Under the pieces are notes generated by a model, which worked only from the letters and a program-made list of their open reading frames with translations, was not told the DNA's origin and made no database searches. Position numbers and translations under genes: made by a program. A DNA stretch of 64,000 bases from Jeotgalibacillus campisalis (GTDB lineage: Bacteria > Bacillota > Bacilli > Bacillales > Jeotgalibacillaceae): NCBI RefSeq assembly GCF_000829515.1, contig NZ_JXRR01000013.1, positions 81,981-145,980 of the forward strand, written 5' to 3'. Shown in pieces: positions 54,567-63,957 of the stretch (its first letter is position 1; the number at the start of each line of letters is the position of its first letter).

Positions 54567-56791
54567 GACAATCCTTCCGATGGAATAAGCGTTTATTATT
54601 TGTACTGTATGTATTGAGCTTTCTTCTGCTTTGGGAATGGCTTCGTCCTATAGAGCAATTAACCGATACGAGTTTTATTTTTTATTTCGTGCTGTTCGCT
54701 GGCGTTTCTCTGCTCCTGTACTATTTAGGGATCGACTGGAAAGTGTCAGGATTTGTAAAACTATTGTTTATTATGATTGTCCTTCAGCGGTTATACTTTG
54801 ACTCTTCGTTTCTTGAAATCAGCGCATGGGTTCCTGCTCTTGCTGTTTCCTTATGGGAAAGTTTGATTTTGACGGTTCAGCAGGATTGGAATGCAGTGAG
54901 TAATGAGTACAGGAGTTTTTTGTTTTTTGTTTTGGTATGGCTTACTGCCTACCTGCTTCATTATTGGATTGCCGTGCGAAAGCAATTGTTTTTATTTTAT
55001 GTTTTTACTGTTTTTTACGTGGCTCTTTTAGATACATTCAGCCCCTATGACGGACAGTATTCAATTATAAGAATTATCTTAATTGGTTTTATTTTAATGG
55101 GACTGTTAACTCTCCAGCGCCTGTTGGACCAGGAGCGTTTGAGCCAGTCTTCCCATCAGATTCAAAAATGGATTATCCCGCTCGTTCTCATGGTGGCCTT
55201 CAGTTCAGTGGCGGCGTATGCTGCACCTAAAGCAGAACCCATTTGGCCGGACCCCGTTCCTTTTATTCAATCCTTTTCACAAGGAGCAGGTTCAGGATCA
55301 GGCGGCGTCAACCGATTAGGGTACGGGGTGGATGATTCCGCTCTTGGCGGATCGTTTATCGGTGATGATACTAAGGTTTTTGATGTCGTAACGGAGGACA
55401 GTCAATACTGGCGTATAGAAATGAAAGATGTCTACACCGGTAAAGGGTGGGACAATTCTGCAACTGTTACCGGTGAAGGACCTGCCTTTGGATTAGAAGA
55501 AGATGTTCCATTCCGTCTGTCGCGAATCAGCGAAGAATCTGAGGAAATCACTGCTACTCTCGATATCAATCTTGAATACAATCATCTTGTCTACCCTTAT
55601 CACCCCGTTAGAATTGAAAGCGGCGAGGCAGATGAATTTATTTACGATTTGGCAAACGAGAAAATCACTTCGTTTTCTGGTGAAGAAGAAACCGGACTCG
55701 ATTTCTATGAGTGGACCTACAAGGAGCCGCAGTATAGTCTCACAGCTCTGCGCGAAACAACGGGACTTGGCGACCTTGAAAATACGGGCGAGATGGATCA
55801 ATATTTGCAACTGCCGGATGAATTGCCTGAGCGGGTGGTTGATCTTGCGGAAGAAATTACAGCTGATCAAGATAATTGGTACGATAAAGCCAATGCAGTA
55901 GAAAGCTATTTCTCTCAAAATGCCTTTACCTATGACCAGACAGACATTCCTGTTCCTGGTGAAGGGCAGGATTATGTTGATCAATTTTTATTTGAAACGC
56001 AACGGGGCTATTGCGATAATTTTTCCACTTCCATGGTCGTCCTGCTTCGGGCGGCTGATATTCCTGCACGCTGGGTAAAAGGCTATACAGGAGGAGAAGT
56101 AGTCGGCCAAACAGACGACGGCTTAAATGAATACGAAGTGACAAACAATAATGCTCACTCATGGGTTGAAGTGTATTTCCCTTCATTAGGCTGGGTTCCA
56201 TTTGAGCCAACAATCGGATTTACAAACAATGTTTCAGTGGATTACGATCTGACCACAGAAGGTGACGATCGTGATGAGGAAGAAACCCCATTGCCGGAAG
56301 AAGAAGATAACGAAGAAACACCTGCACCCATTCAGGACGAGGAAGTGACCGATGAGACAGCCATTGATGAAAACGGCAGCTCTGTTCCTTCTTTCTGGCA
56401 GAGAGTTCAAAATACTTTCATGGAAAATGTGGGAGCTTTTATATTATCGAGTGCGATTTTGTTATTTGTCGGCGTTCTTTTATATCGGATGCGCTTTCGA
56501 TGGCTGCCGAGAGTGCTGATCCTTTATTACAGTGTTAAAAAAGATGACGAAACGTTTTCGAAGGCGTATATGTCATTGCTGAAACAACTCCAGCGATTTG
56601 GATTAAAAAGAAATGAAGATCAGACTCTTCGAGCGTATGCAAAAGAAGTCGACCGCTTTTTCAATACAAAAGAAATGAGTCGCTTAACCGCTCAATATGA
56701 ACGGATTTTATATCGAAAAGAAGGACAAGAAGAAAAATGGCAGGATATGCGCGAATTGTGGGAAAATTTAATTAAACGTACAACCGGTTGA
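54563..56791 (+). CDS. Transglutaminase-like membrane protein (YebA-like)
   Basis: This 742-aa protein has about six N-terminal membrane segments (DUF3488 type). An extracellular transglutaminase-like domain follows at about residues 450-570, with Cys484 (GYCDNFSTS), His532 (NNAHSWVEVYF) and the Asp-position block GWVPFEPT. Next come an acidic linker, one more membrane segment (ILLFVGVLLYRM) and a C-terminal DUF4129 domain. The ATG at 54563 follows GGAGGTG and overlaps the DUF58 stop (ATGA). The family is thought to be a cysteine protease or transamidase at the cell surface; no substrate is known. Confidence 0.9.
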   Translation: MRQSFRWNKRLLFVLYVLSFLLLWEWLRPIEQLTDTSFIFYFVLFAGVSLLLYYLGIDWKVSGFVKLLFIMIVLQRLYFDSSFLEISAWVPALAVSLWESLILTVQQDWNAVSNEYRSFLFFVLVWLTAYLLHYWIAVRKQLFLFYVFTVFYVALLDTFSPYDGQYSIIRIILIGFILMGLLTLQRLLDQERLSQSSHQIQKWIIPLVLMVAFSSVAAYAAPKAEPIWPDPVPFIQSFSQGAGSGSGGVNRLGYGVDDSALGGSFIGDDTKVFDVVTEDSQYWRIEMKDVYTGKGWDNSATVTGEGPAFGLEEDVPFRLSRISEESEEITATLDINLEYNHLVYPYHPVRIESGEADEFIYDLANEKITSFSGEEETGLDFYEWTYKEPQYSLTALRETTGLGDLENTGEMDQYLQLPDELPERVVDLAEEITADQDNWYDKANAVESYFSQNAFTYDQTDIPVPGEGQDYVDQFLFETQRGYCDNFSTSMVVLLRAADIPARWVKGYTGGEVVGQTDDGLNEYEVTNNNAHSWVEVYFPSLGWVPFEPTIGFTNNVSVDYDLTTEGDDRDEEETPLPEEEDNEETPAPIQDEEVTDETAIDENGSSVPSFWQRVQNTFMENVGAFILSSAILLFVGVLLYRMRFRWLPRVLILYYSVKKDDETFSKAYMSLLKQLQRFGLKRNEDQTLRAYAKEVDRFFNTKEMSRLTAQYERILYRKEGQEEKWQDMRELWENLIKRTTG

Positions 56792-56816
56792 CCGCCGTCC
56801 TGACAGACGTTAAAAT
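56788..56816 (+). promoter_or_regulatory. guaA promoter
   Basis: TTGACC and TAAAAT are spaced by 17 bases. The -35 element overlaps the stop codon of the preceding gene. The start point would be about 25 bases before the purine aptamer. Confidence 0.7.
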
Positions 56817-56846
56817 TATTAAAATTAAGAGAAACAGAATATACCC

Positions 56847-56915
56847 CTTCATATATGTTCGATAATATGGTTCGAATGTTTCTACCAAATCACCTTAAAT
56901 GATTTGACTATGCAG
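56847..56915 (+). ncRNA. Guanine-type purine riboswitch (guaA leader)
   Basis: The purine aptamer core is present: ATAATATGG, GTTTCTACCAAATCACC, TAAATGATTTGACTATG. P1 pairs CTTCATA (56847-56853) with TATGCAG (56909-56915). The specificity base in the GACTATG segment is C, the guanine/hypoxanthine type (adenine switches have GATTATG). It should repress guaA when guanine is plentiful. Confidence 0.95.
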
Positions 56916-56974
56916 GCGGTCTTTTTTAGGCGAGTGTCGAAATTTGACCCTCTTTGACAGGAGACCGCCTTTTA
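56914..56974 (+). terminator. First terminator in the guaA leader
   Basis: AGGCGGTCT (56914-56922), starting inside the 3' arm of P1, pairs with AGACCGCCT (56962-56970); TTT follows. An inner TGTC...GACA pairing is possible. It is close enough to P1 to be controlled by ligand binding. Confidence 0.7.
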
Positions 56975-56982
56975 AGAACACG

Positions 56983-57036
56983 AGAACGCTGAAGGGAAAA
57001 AGAATCCACTCTTTTTCACGTATGCGTTCTTTTTTC
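56983..57036 (+). terminator. Second terminator in the guaA leader
   Basis: AGAACGC pairs with GCGTTCT, with an inner GAAAAAGA/TCTTTTTC stem, and is followed by six T. It lies 43 bases before the guaA start and 10 bases after the first terminator. Confidence 0.75.
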
Positions 57037-57078
57037 TATACTTTTTTTAAAAAAACTATAATCCTACGAGGTGACATC

Positions 57079-58632
57079 ATGCTAGGTAAGGAAGAATTGC
57101 TTAATCAGGAAATGATTGTGGTGCTGGATTTTGGCAGTCAATACAATCAGTTAATTACACGGAGAATTCGTGAATTTGGGGTATACAGTGAATTGCATCC
57201 TCACACCATAACAGCTGAAGAAATTAAAGAAATAAACCCATCAGGAATTATTCTATCAGGCGGCCCCAACTCGGTTTATGACGAAAATTCATTCCGTGCC
57301 GACGAACGTATTTTTGACCTTGGAATCCCGGTTCTTGGCATCTGCTACGGCATGCAGCTTATGACGATGCACTTTGGCGGTAAAGTAGAAAAAGCAAGAA
57401 ATCGCGAATATGGCAAAGCAGAAATTAATGTTCAAGAAGCAAAAGGGCTGTTTAAAGGACTTCCGTCTAATCAGCTTGTTTGGATGAGCCATGGAGACCT
57501 GGTAGTCGAAGCTCCAGATTCATTTGATGTAGTAGCAACGAATGCTTCATGTCCAATTGCTTCGATCAGCAATGAAGACAAGAAAATGTTTGCTGTTCAG
57601 TTTCACCCTGAAGTACGCCACTCCGTGCACGGCAATGACATGCTGAAAAACTTTGTTTTTGACGCATGCGGCTGTAAAGGGGAATGGTCGATGGAAAACT
57701 ACATTGAAATTGAAATCGAAAAGATCCGCAACGAAGTCGGCGACCGCAAAGTCCTTTGTGCATTAAGCGGAGGCGTGGATTCTTCTGTCGTAGCCGTATT
57801 GATTCATAAAGCCATTGGCGATCAGTTAACCTGTATGTTCGTTGATCACGGTCTTTTGCGTAAAGGTGAAGCGGACAGTGTCATGAAGACATTTGCCGAT
57901 GGATTTAATATGAATGTAATCAAAATAGATGCTCAAGAGCGCTTTCTTTCAAAGCTAAAAGGTGTATCAGATCCTGAACAAAAACGTAAAATCATTGGAA
58001 ACGAATTTATCTATGTGTTCGATGATGAAGCGAAAAAACTGGATGGTTTTGATTTCCTTGCTCAAGGAACACTGTATACAGATATTATTGAAAGTGGAAC
58101 AGCCACTGCTCAAACCATTAAATCACATCATAATGTAGGCGGACTTCCTGAAGATATGGATTTTGTCTTAATTGAGCCTTTAAATACGTTATTTAAAGAT
58201 GAAGTCCGCGTGCTTGGAAGTGAGCTGGGAATCCCTGATGATATCGTTTGGCGTCAGCCATTTCCTGGTCCCGGTCTCGGCATCAGAGTTCTTGGTGAGA
58301 TTTCTGATGAAAAGCTGGAAATTGTACGTGAATCGGATTGGATCTTGCGTGAAGAAATCAAAAAAGCAGGTCTTGACCGTGACATTTGGCAATACTTTAC
58401 CGTACTTCCCGATATCAGAAGCGTTGGAGTGATGGGAGATGCACGTACGTATGATTACGCAATCGGCATCCGGGCAGTTACATCTATTGACGGAATGACA
58501 TCAGACTGGGCACGTATTCCATGGGATGTTTTAGAGAAAATCTCTGTACGCCTGGTGAATGAAGTTAATTCAATCAACCGTGTTCTGTATGATGTAACGA
58601 GCAAGCCGCCATCCACGATTGAATGGGAATAG
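57079..58632 (+). CDS. guaA: GMP synthase (glutamine-hydrolysing)
   Basis: This 517-aa GMP synthase aminates XMP to GMP with ammonia from glutamine. The class I amidotransferase domain (about 10-195) has Cys89 (GICYGMQL) and the HPEVRHS motif. The ATP-pyrophosphatase domain has the PP-loop [13 protein letters not shown]; the C-terminal dimerisation domain ends KPPSTIEWE as in all GuaA. GAGGTG precedes the ATG at 57079. The frame is open further up, but that part lies in the riboswitch leader. Control is by the guanine riboswitch and two leader terminators. Confidence 0.98.
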   Translation: MLGKEELLNQEMIVVLDFGSQYNQLITRRIREFGVYSELHPHTITAEEIKEINPSGIILSGGPNSVYDENSFRADERIFDLGIPVLGICYGMQLMTMHFGGKVEKARNREYGKAEINVQEAKGLFKGLPSNQLVWMSHGDLVVEAPDSFDVVATNASCPIASISNEDKKMFAVQFHPEVRHSVHGNDMLKNFVFDACGCKGEWSMENYIEIEIEKIRNEVGDRKVLCALSGGVDSSVVAVLIHKAIGDQLTCMFVDHGLLRKGEADSVMKTFADGFNMNVIKIDAQERFLSKLKGVSDPEQKRKIIGNEFIYVFDDEAKKLDGFDFLAQGTLYTDIIESGTATAQTIKSHHNVGGLPEDMDFVLIEPLNTLFKDEVRVLGSELGIPDDIVWRQPFPGPGLGIRVLGEISDEKLEIVRESDWILREEIKKAGLDRDIWQYFTVLPDIRSVGVMGDARTYDYAIGIRAVTSIDGMTSDWARIPWDVLEKISVRLVNEVNSINRVLYDVTSKPPSTIEWE

Positions 58633-58660
58633 GCGAATATTAACAGAGAAAAATGTTGAT

Positions 58661-58673
58661 AATGTTCGGATAT
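58661..58673 (-). promoter_or_regulatory. PurR box upstream of pbuG
   Basis: On the minus strand ATATCCGAACATT matches the PurBox consensus AWWWCCGAACWWT at every position. A weaker second box may lie on the plus strand at 58629-58641 (10 of 13). It is placed just upstream of the pbuG -35 element. PurR control of pbuG is known in B. subtilis. Confidence 0.7.
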
Positions 58674-58677
58674 TGTA

Positions 58678-58706
58678 TTGACCTTCTATGTGAAGGTTGC
58701 TACAAT
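58678..58706 (+). promoter_or_regulatory. pbuG promoter
   Basis: TTGACC and TACAAT are spaced by 17 bases. A palindrome ACCTTC...GAAGGT spans part of the -35 and spacer. Confidence 0.75.
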
Positions 58707-58734
58707 AAGGTTAAATTAAATAATGCAACATTCG

Positions 58735-58799
58735 TCGTATAACGTCGGGAATAGGGCCCGAAAGTTTCTACCAAGCCACCGTAAATGGCTTGACTACGA
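58735..58799 (+). ncRNA. Guanine-type purine riboswitch (pbuG leader)
   Basis: P1 pairs TCGTA with TACGA. P2 is CGGG/CCCG and P3 is AAGCCA/TGGCTT. The core GTTTCTACC and GTAAATGG are perfect. The specificity segment GACTACG carries C, so it binds guanine or hypoxanthine and should switch off the transporter. Confidence 0.96.
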
Positions 58800-58869
58800 G
58801 GTACTGAATAAATCTAACTGTATGATATAAAAATACTGCAGTAAGATCATTATTCTTATCGACACAGTC

Positions 58870-58907
58870 AGCCTCTAAACGACAGGATCGTTTGGAGGCT
58901 TTTTTTC
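58870..58907 (+). terminator. Riboswitch-controlled terminator of pbuG
   Basis: AGCCTCTAAACGA pairs with TCGTTTGGAGGCT around five bases and is followed by seven T. It lies 37 bases before the pbuG start. Confidence 0.92.
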
Positions 58908-58944
58908 GTTATACGGCTAGAACGTATGCTGGAGGGACAAAAAA

Positions 58945-60279
58945 ATGAAGAAATATTTTCAATTTGAAGAACTGGGTACTAGTTACAGACAAGAGTTTAT
59001 TGGGGGGCTTACTACTTTTCTCGCAATGGCTTACATTCTTGTAGTTAATCCTATTACTCTTACATTAATGGATGTAGAGGGCCTGCCGGATGCGCTTCGA
59101 ATGGATTATGGCGCAGTTTTCGTCGCGACAGCACTGGCTGCTGCGATTGGGTCACTTGTAATGGGGGTTATTGCTAAATATCCAATCGCACTTGCTCCGG
59201 GCATGGGGCTGAATGCATTTTTTGCTTACTCCGTTGTATTAACTCAAGGAATCCCTTGGGAGACTGCTTTGACAGGTGTTTTATTATCAGGACTTATTTT
59301 TATGATACTTACATTAACCGGAGTCAGAGAAAAAATAATAAATGCTATTCCTGCAGAACTAAAATTTGCTGTTGGAGCAGGAATCGGACTTTTTATTACA
59401 TTCATAGGGATGCAAAATGCCGGCATTATCGTAGGCGATGAAAACACATTGGTCGCTTTGGGTGATCTTACTCAAGGCAGCACACTTTTAGCTATCTTTG
59501 GTATATTTATTACCGTGATCTTTATGACCCGTAAGATTAAGGGCGGCATTTTCTTTGGTATCGTGATTACAGCAATTGTTGGATGGATTGTTGGTTTAAT
59601 TAATACACCAAGCGGAATTGTTGAACCGGCTCCAAGCCTGGCACCTACATTTGGTGCAGCGCTTGAACCGATCTTCTCTTCACCGGGAGAGCTGTTCACA
59701 ATTCAAATTCTGGTCGTTGTACTGACATTCCTATTCGTTGATTTCTTTGATACAGCAGGTACACTGGTTGCCGTTACGAATCAGGCAGGTCTGATGAAAG
59801 ACAACAAACTGCCGCGTGCGAATCGCGCATTGTTTGCAGATTCAACGGCAACGGTCTTTGGTGCAGTACTTGGTACATCTACCACCACTTCTTACATCGA
59901 GTCATCTTCAGGTGTGGCAGCAGGTGCGCGTTCAGGTTTTGCATCAGTCGTAACAGCAGCTCTTTTCGTTTTATCTATTTTCTTTTTCCCATTGTTGGAA
60001 GTGATCACAAGTGCTGTCACTGCACCTGCTTTAATTATTGTTGGCGTGCTGATGGTTGCAGCGCTTGGAAACATTGACTGGAACAGATTTGAAATTGCCG
60101 TTCCAGCTTTTCTAACGATCATCACGATGCCGTTAACCTATAGCATCGCTACCGGAATTGCCATTGGCTTTATTTTCTATCCTGTTACAATGATTGTCAG
60201 CGGAAAAGCAAAGCAAATTCACCCAATTATGTATGGATTATTTATAATCTTTATTCTTTACTTCTTATTCCTTTCATAA
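58945..60279 (+). CDS. pbuG: Hypoxanthine/guanine permease
   Basis: This 444-aa NCS2/AzgA-type purine transporter has about 12-14 membrane segments and imports hypoxanthine and guanine. Family marks are GGLTTFLAMAYILVVNP, ALAPGMGLNAFFAY, DFFDTAGTLVAVTNQAG and FADSTATVFGAVLGTSTTTS. It has a strong ribosome binding site (GGAGGG). It lies next to guaA as in B. subtilis and is controlled by its own riboswitch and a PurR box. Confidence 0.96.
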   Translation: MKKYFQFEELGTSYRQEFIGGLTTFLAMAYILVVNPITLTLMDVEGLPDALRMDYGAVFVATALAAAIGSLVMGVIAKYPIALAPGMGLNAFFAYSVVLTQGIPWETALTGVLLSGLIFMILTLTGVREKIINAIPAELKFAVGAGIGLFITFIGMQNAGIIVGDENTLVALGDLTQGSTLLAIFGIFITVIFMTRKIKGGIFFGIVITAIVGWIVGLINTPSGIVEPAPSLAPTFGAALEPIFSSPGELFTIQILVVVLTFLFVDFFDTAGTLVAVTNQAGLMKDNKLPRANRALFADSTATVFGAVLGTSTTTSYIESSSGVAAGARSGFASVVTAALFVLSIFFFPLLEVITSAVTAPALIIVGVLMVAALGNIDWNRFEIAVPAFLTIITMPLTYSIATGIAIGFIFYPVTMIVSGKAKQIHPIMYGLFIIFILYFLFLS

Positions 60280-60290
60280 TAAGCTAAAAA

Positions 60291-60317
60291 AGAAGCCATA
60301 TACTGGCTTCTTTTTTC
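60291..60317 (+). terminator. Terminator after pbuG
   Basis: AGAAGCCA pairs with TGGCTTCT around a five-base loop, with T on the plus side and A-rich bases on the other. Confidence 0.92.
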
Positions 60318-60410
60318 ATTGATTATAATAAATCATCAGACCGCAGACTTCAGTCATTCAACAAACGGTATGTTAGGAATTCATTTACCACAATGGGAAG
60401 TGACCAATCG

Positions 60411-61250
60411 ATGGCTTTTAAAATAAAAAAAATACTTAATAACAATGTTCTGATTGCCCAGGGTGAGCAAGAAGATGAAGTCGTCCTGATCGGAAAAGGA
60501 ATTGGCTTTAAACGTCAGGTGAACGCATTGATTAATCAATCAGAGGTTGAAAAGCTCTTTATTCTGCGGGATCAGTCGGAACAGGAGCAATTTAAAAAGT
60601 TGCTTCCCTATATAAAAGAAGATTTGCTGAAAGTGATTATTTCATCTATTGAACTGATCAGAGAAAGAACTGAAGGTTTTCTGAATGAACATATTCATGT
60701 TGCACTCACGGATCATTTAGTTTTTGCGGTGAATCGCCTGATGAGAGGAATGGCGATAACCAATCCATTTATTCTTGAAACTAAAGCACTTTATCCTTAT
60801 GAATATGAGATTGCAAAAGAAGTTGTGAAGCTGTTTAATGAACGTGCTCATATTTACCTTCCTGAAGGAGAAATCGGCTTTATCGCACTTCATATCCATA
60901 GTGCAATGGTCAATCGGAATGTCAATGAAATTAATGCGCACTCTAGAATGATCGGCAAACTAATTCAAATTATTGAGCAGCAGTTTGATATAGAAATTGA
61001 TCGTGAAAGCATCGATTATATGCGGCTGGTACGTCATTTAAGATACACGATTGAAAGAGTTACACGTGGAGAAAAAGTAGATGAACCTGAAAAAATTGCT
61101 TCCTTATTGAAATCAGAATATCCTTTATGCTATAATCTGTCCTGGAAGCTGATTAAGATTATGCAGCAAACATTAAAGAAGCCTGTTTATGATGCAGAAG
61201 CTGTTTATCTGACCATGCATCTGCAGCGAATTCAAACAAAAATGAAATAA
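60411..61250 (+). CDS. glcT: PTS antiterminator GlcT
   Basis: This 279-aa BglG/LicT-family RNA-binding antiterminator has an N-terminal CAT domain (MAFKIKKILNNNV to IGKGIGFKR) and two PRD domains. PRD1 has HIHVALTDHLVFAVNR and PRD2 carries GEIGFIALHIHSA and VYLTMHLQRI, the His residues being PTS phosphorylation sites. It binds the RAT element before ptsG and lets transcription pass when glucose is transported. The start at 60411 fits the family; the ATG at 60393 would add six residues to the CAT domain. It lies right before its target. Confidence 0.92.
   Translation: MAFKIKKILNNNVLIAQGEQEDEVVLIGKGIGFKRQVNALINQSEVEKLFILRDQSEQEQFKKLLPYIKEDLLKVIISSIELIRERTEGFLNEHIHVALTDHLVFAVNRLMRGMAITNPFILETKALYPYEYEIAKEVVKLFNERAHIYLPEGEIGFIALHIHSAMVNRNVNEINAHSRMIGKLIQIIEQQFDIEIDRESIDYMRLVRHLRYTIERVTRGEKVDEPEKIASLLKSEYPLCYNLSWKLIKIMQQTLKKPVYDAEAVYLTMHLQRIQTKMK
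61107..61136 (+). promoter_or_regulatory. Possible ptsG promoter inside glcT
   Basis: TTGAAA and a perfect TATAAT are 18 bases apart within the glcT coding region, about 130 bases before the RAT element. The intergenic space itself has little room for a promoter. The TATAAT overlaps codons for a conserved Tyr-Asn, so it may be chance. Confidence 0.4.
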
Positions 61251-61266
61251 TCACATACTATTCTTT

Positions 61267-61297
61267 ACGTGTTACTGATTCGATCAGGCATGAGTAA
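61267..61297 (+). promoter_or_regulatory. RAT element (GlcT binding site)
   Basis: The stretch starting ACGTGTTACTGATTCGATCA and continuing through GGCATGAGTAA closely matches the ribonucleic antiterminator site of ptsG in B. subtilis. Its 3' end (CATGAG) is shared with the 5' arm of the following terminator, so GlcT binding and the terminator exclude each other. Confidence 0.88.
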
Positions 61298-61370
61298 AGA
61301 AGAACACGAAAGAGATGAGTGCCTGGCACCAGTCTATTCTTCGTGAACTTCTCTGCTCATGTCTTTTTTG
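61289..61370 (+). terminator. GlcT-controlled terminator before ptsG
   Basis: CATGAG pairs with CTCATG, GAAG with CTTC and CACGAA with TTCGTG, as a long interrupted stem followed by TCTTTTTT. The 5' arm overlaps the RAT element. Confidence 0.85.
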
Positions 61371-61416
61371 TTTGTCTTCTCTTAATCAGCAAAAAATATT
61401 ATTTAGGAGGATCCGT

Positions 61417-63486
61417 ATGTTTAAGAAACTATTTGGTTCTTTGCAAAAAATCGGGAAGGCGCTAATGCTTCCTGTCGCAATACTTCCAGCGGCGGGACTA
61501 TTGCTTGCCTTTGGTAATGCTTTGCAAAATGACACCTTGATTGAAATTGCACCGTTCCTGACAGCAGGATGGATAGAAATGGTCGCAAGTGTAATGGAAG
61601 AGTCAGGTGGTATTGTTTTCGATAACTTGCCGCTTCTGTTCGCGGTTGGAGTGGCGATTGGTCTCGCAGGTGGAGACGGAGTAGCAGGGATCGCTGCCAT
61701 TATCGGTTATCTCATTATGAATGCCACAATGGGTACTGTCCTCGGTCTTGATATCGATCAAGTAACCGGTAACAGTGTTGATCCTGCAAATGCGCTGGTG
61801 CTTGGTATTCCTACCTTGCAAAGCGGGGTATTTGGGGGAATTATTGTAGGTTCCCTCGCTGCTTACATGTACAACCGATTCTATGATATAGAATTACCTA
61901 CGTATCTTGGGTTTTTTGCAGGAAAACGTTTTGTGCCGATTGCAACAGCTGGTTCAGCAGTTATTTTAGGACTTTTAATGCTTTTGGTTTGGCCATATAT
62001 TCAAAACGCGCTGAATTACTTTTCTAACAGTCTATTAAGCGTTAACATGGCCCTTTCTGCATTTGTTTTTGGTGTAATAGAAAGAGCGTTAATTCCGTTT
62101 GGACTTCACCATATTTTCTATACGCCATTTTGGTTTGAATTTGGATCATATGTAAATGATGCAGGTGAAACAATTCGGGGAGACAATTATATCTTCCAGG
62201 CACAGATTAAAGATAATGTTCAAGACCTTACTGCAGGAACATTTATGGCAGGTAAATATCCGTTTATGATGTTTGGCCTTCCTGCCGCAGCGCTAGCCAT
62301 TTATCATGAGGCGCGAAAAGAAAAGAAAAAGCTTGTCGCAGGGATCATGGGTTCAGCGGCGCTGACTTCATTTTTAACAGGAATTACAGAGCCAATTGAA
62401 TTTGCCTTTTTATTTGTAGCACCTATATTATTTGCCGTGCATGCTCTTTTCGCTGGACTGTCATTTTTAACGATGCATCTTCTAGATGTTAAAATCGGAA
62501 TGACGTTTTCAGGTGGGTTAATCGACTTTCTACTATTTGGAACGCTCAACCCACAGACAAACTGGTGGCTTGTTCTTCCAGTAGGAGCAGTATTCGCTGT
62601 AATTTATTACTTCGGTTTCAGATTTGCCATTCGCAAATTTAATCTTGCTACCCCGGGTAGAGAAGTAGATGAAGATGGAGAAGGAGAAGCAAGACCTGCT
62701 TCATCAAAATCAGATTTACCGTATGATATTTTAGAAGCATTTGGAGGATCTGCTAATATTTCAAATCTTGATGCCTGTATTACCAGACTTCGAATTCAAG
62801 TAAATGAGCCATCACAAGTCAACAAAAAAGAATTAAAAAGACTGGGTGCTGCTGGCGTGCTTGAGGTAGGGAACAACGTTCAAGCTATCTTCGGTCCTCG
62901 CTCAGACAGCTTAAAACATCAAATGAAGGATATAATAGAAGGAAAATCACCAAGACCGGTTAAAGTGAATCCTCAAGAAGAAGTAGAGAAAGAAATTGAA
63001 GAGACCGCTCCTTCAGCTATACAAAACGAAGAACAGTCTCATCATTTTGTTTCACCAATAACTGGACGTGCAGTTTCGATTACAGAAGTGCCGGATCAGG
63101 TATTCTCCGGAAAAATGATGGGAGACGGCTTTGCCATTATTCCATCAACTGGTGAAGTATACTCTCCAGTAGACGGCAAAGTAGTCAATGTATCTCCAAC
63201 TAAGCATGCTATCGGCTTAGAATCTGACAGTGGAAGAGAAGTCCTGATTCATTTCGGGATCGACACTGTAAAATTAAATGGAGAAGGATTTAAAACACAT
63301 GTAGAGGAAGGCGATCATGTAAAAGCCGGCGATTTACTCCTTACTGTAGATCTCGAAGCGGTTAAAACAAAAGTTCCTTCTATTATTACTCCGATTATTT
63401 TTACCAACCTTGTAAATGGGGAAGAAGTAAAGGTAATAAAGGAAGAAGTCAGAAAAGGTGACGCTGACATCATCGATATCAATTAA
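61417..63486 (+). CDS. ptsG: Glucose-specific PTS permease EIICBA
   Basis: This 689-aa glucose phosphotransferase transporter has EIIC (about 1-400, ten-odd membrane segments, with [11 protein letters not shown] carrying the active Glu), EIIB (about 430-510, phosphorylated Cys454 in LDACITRLR) and EIIA (about 545-689, His597 in TKHAIGLES and phosphorylated His612 in LIHFGID). It imports glucose as glucose 6-phosphate. The ATG at 61417 follows AGGAGG; the longer frame upstream runs through the terminator and is not used. Unlike in B. subtilis, ptsHI do not follow; a terminator does. Confidence 0.97.
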   Translation: MFKKLFGSLQKIGKALMLPVAILPAAGLLLAFGNALQNDTLIEIAPFLTAGWIEMVASVMEESGGIVFDNLPLLFAVGVAIGLAGGDGVAGIAAIIGYLIMNATMGTVLGLDIDQVTGNSVDPANALVLGIPTLQSGVFGGIIVGSLAAYMYNRFYDIELPTYLGFFAGKRFVPIATAGSAVILGLLMLLVWPYIQNALNYFSNSLLSVNMALSAFVFGVIERALIPFGLHHIFYTPFWFEFGSYVNDAGETIRGDNYIFQAQIKDNVQDLTAGTFMAGKYPFMMFGLPAAALAIYHEARKEKKKLVAGIMGSAALTSFLTGITEPIEFAFLFVAPILFAVHALFAGLSFLTMHLLDVKIGMTFSGGLIDFLLFGTLNPQTNWWLVLPVGAVFAVIYYFGFRFAIRKFNLATPGREVDEDGEGEARPASSKSDLPYDILEAFGGSANISNLDACITRLRIQVNEPSQVNKKELKRLGAAGVLEVGNNVQAIFGPRSDSLKHQMKDIIEGKSPRPVKVNPQEEVEKEIEETAPSAIQNEEQSHHFVSPITGRAVSITEVPDQVFSGKMMGDGFAIIPSTGEVYSPVDGKVVNVSPTKHAIGLESDSGREVLIHFGIDTVKLNGEGFKTHVEEGDHVKAGDLLLTVDLEAVKTKVPSIITPIIFTNLVNGEEVKVIKEEVRKGDADIIDIN

Positions 63487-63498
63487 TAGAGAGATCGT

Positions 63499-63532
63499 AA
63501 AAGGAAGCTGAATTTCAGCTTCCTTTTATTTA
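63499..63532 (+). terminator. Terminator after ptsG
   Basis: A 14-bp perfect stem (AAAAGGAAGCTGAA with TTCAGCTTCCTTTT) is followed by ATTT. Confidence 0.9.
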
Positions 63533-63621
63533 TGTATCAGTGATCAGGCAGGGGGAGGACATTCATTTATCGCTTGCCCTTATCCTGACATTTAAAAGAA
63601 TGAAAAATATTAAAATGGTAG

Positions 63622-63650
63622 TTGCAATATTCTGACTAATAGATTATAAT
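63622..63650 (+). promoter_or_regulatory. rRNA operon promoter P1
   Basis: TTGCAA and a perfect TATAAT are spaced by 17 bases, about 310 bases before the 16S gene. Confidence 0.65.
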
Positions 63651-63668
63651 AAATCTACTAACAAAATA

Positions 63669-63698
63669 TTGACGGGGAATGAGGAGGTGTGGTAAATT
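63669..63698 (+). promoter_or_regulatory. Possible additional rRNA promoter
   Basis: TTGACG and TAAATT are spaced by 18 bases. The -10 is weak, so this is uncertain. Confidence 0.35.
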
Positions 63699-63807
63699 TA
63701 TAAAGCTCTCGTTTGAGAGTTGCTAAGAAAATAGTTTATGAGGGTCTTTTTATTTTCTCTTTTTTCAGACAGGCCTCATTGAAAAGAAAAAAATTTTAAA
63801 AAAAGTA

Positions 63808-63837
63808 TTTACAAACTACTAGTTAAAATGGTAAGAT
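63808..63837 (+). promoter_or_regulatory. rRNA operon proximal promoter
   Basis: TTTACA and TAAGAT are spaced by 18 bases, about 120 bases before the 16S gene, the usual place of the proximal rRNA promoter in Bacillus. Confidence 0.55.
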
Positions 63838-63957
63838 AATAAAGTCGCTTGAGAGAGAGCGCAAAACACGAAACACCTTGAACCTTGAAAACTAAACAAC
63901 CAAAAACGTCAACGTTAATACAAGATTTAAATGAAACAAATGAGCTTTATCAAACAC

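Larger units (their letters stand above)
63487..63957. other. rRNA operon promoter and leader region
   Basis: After the ptsG terminator this stretch holds promoters and the untranslated rRNA leader. It includes a CTCTC-GTTT-GAGAG hairpin (about 63704-63720) and a boxA-like CTTGAAAACTAAACAA near 63884-63899. A 15-codon frame starting MRRCGKFIK near 63680 is too short to call. No tRNA is seen. Confidence 0.6.

Noticed and set aside
55493..55984. 163-aa minus-strand frame inside the transglutaminase gene
   Set aside because: Antisense to a clear family domain; no start signal and no recognisable motif.
56944..57078. N-terminal extension of GuaA
   Set aside because: The extra codons lie in the riboswitch expression platform; the ATG at 57079 has the ribosome binding site and fits the family.
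61315..61416. N-terminal extension of PtsG
   Set aside because: It runs through the GlcT-controlled terminator; AGGAGG precedes the ATG at 61417.
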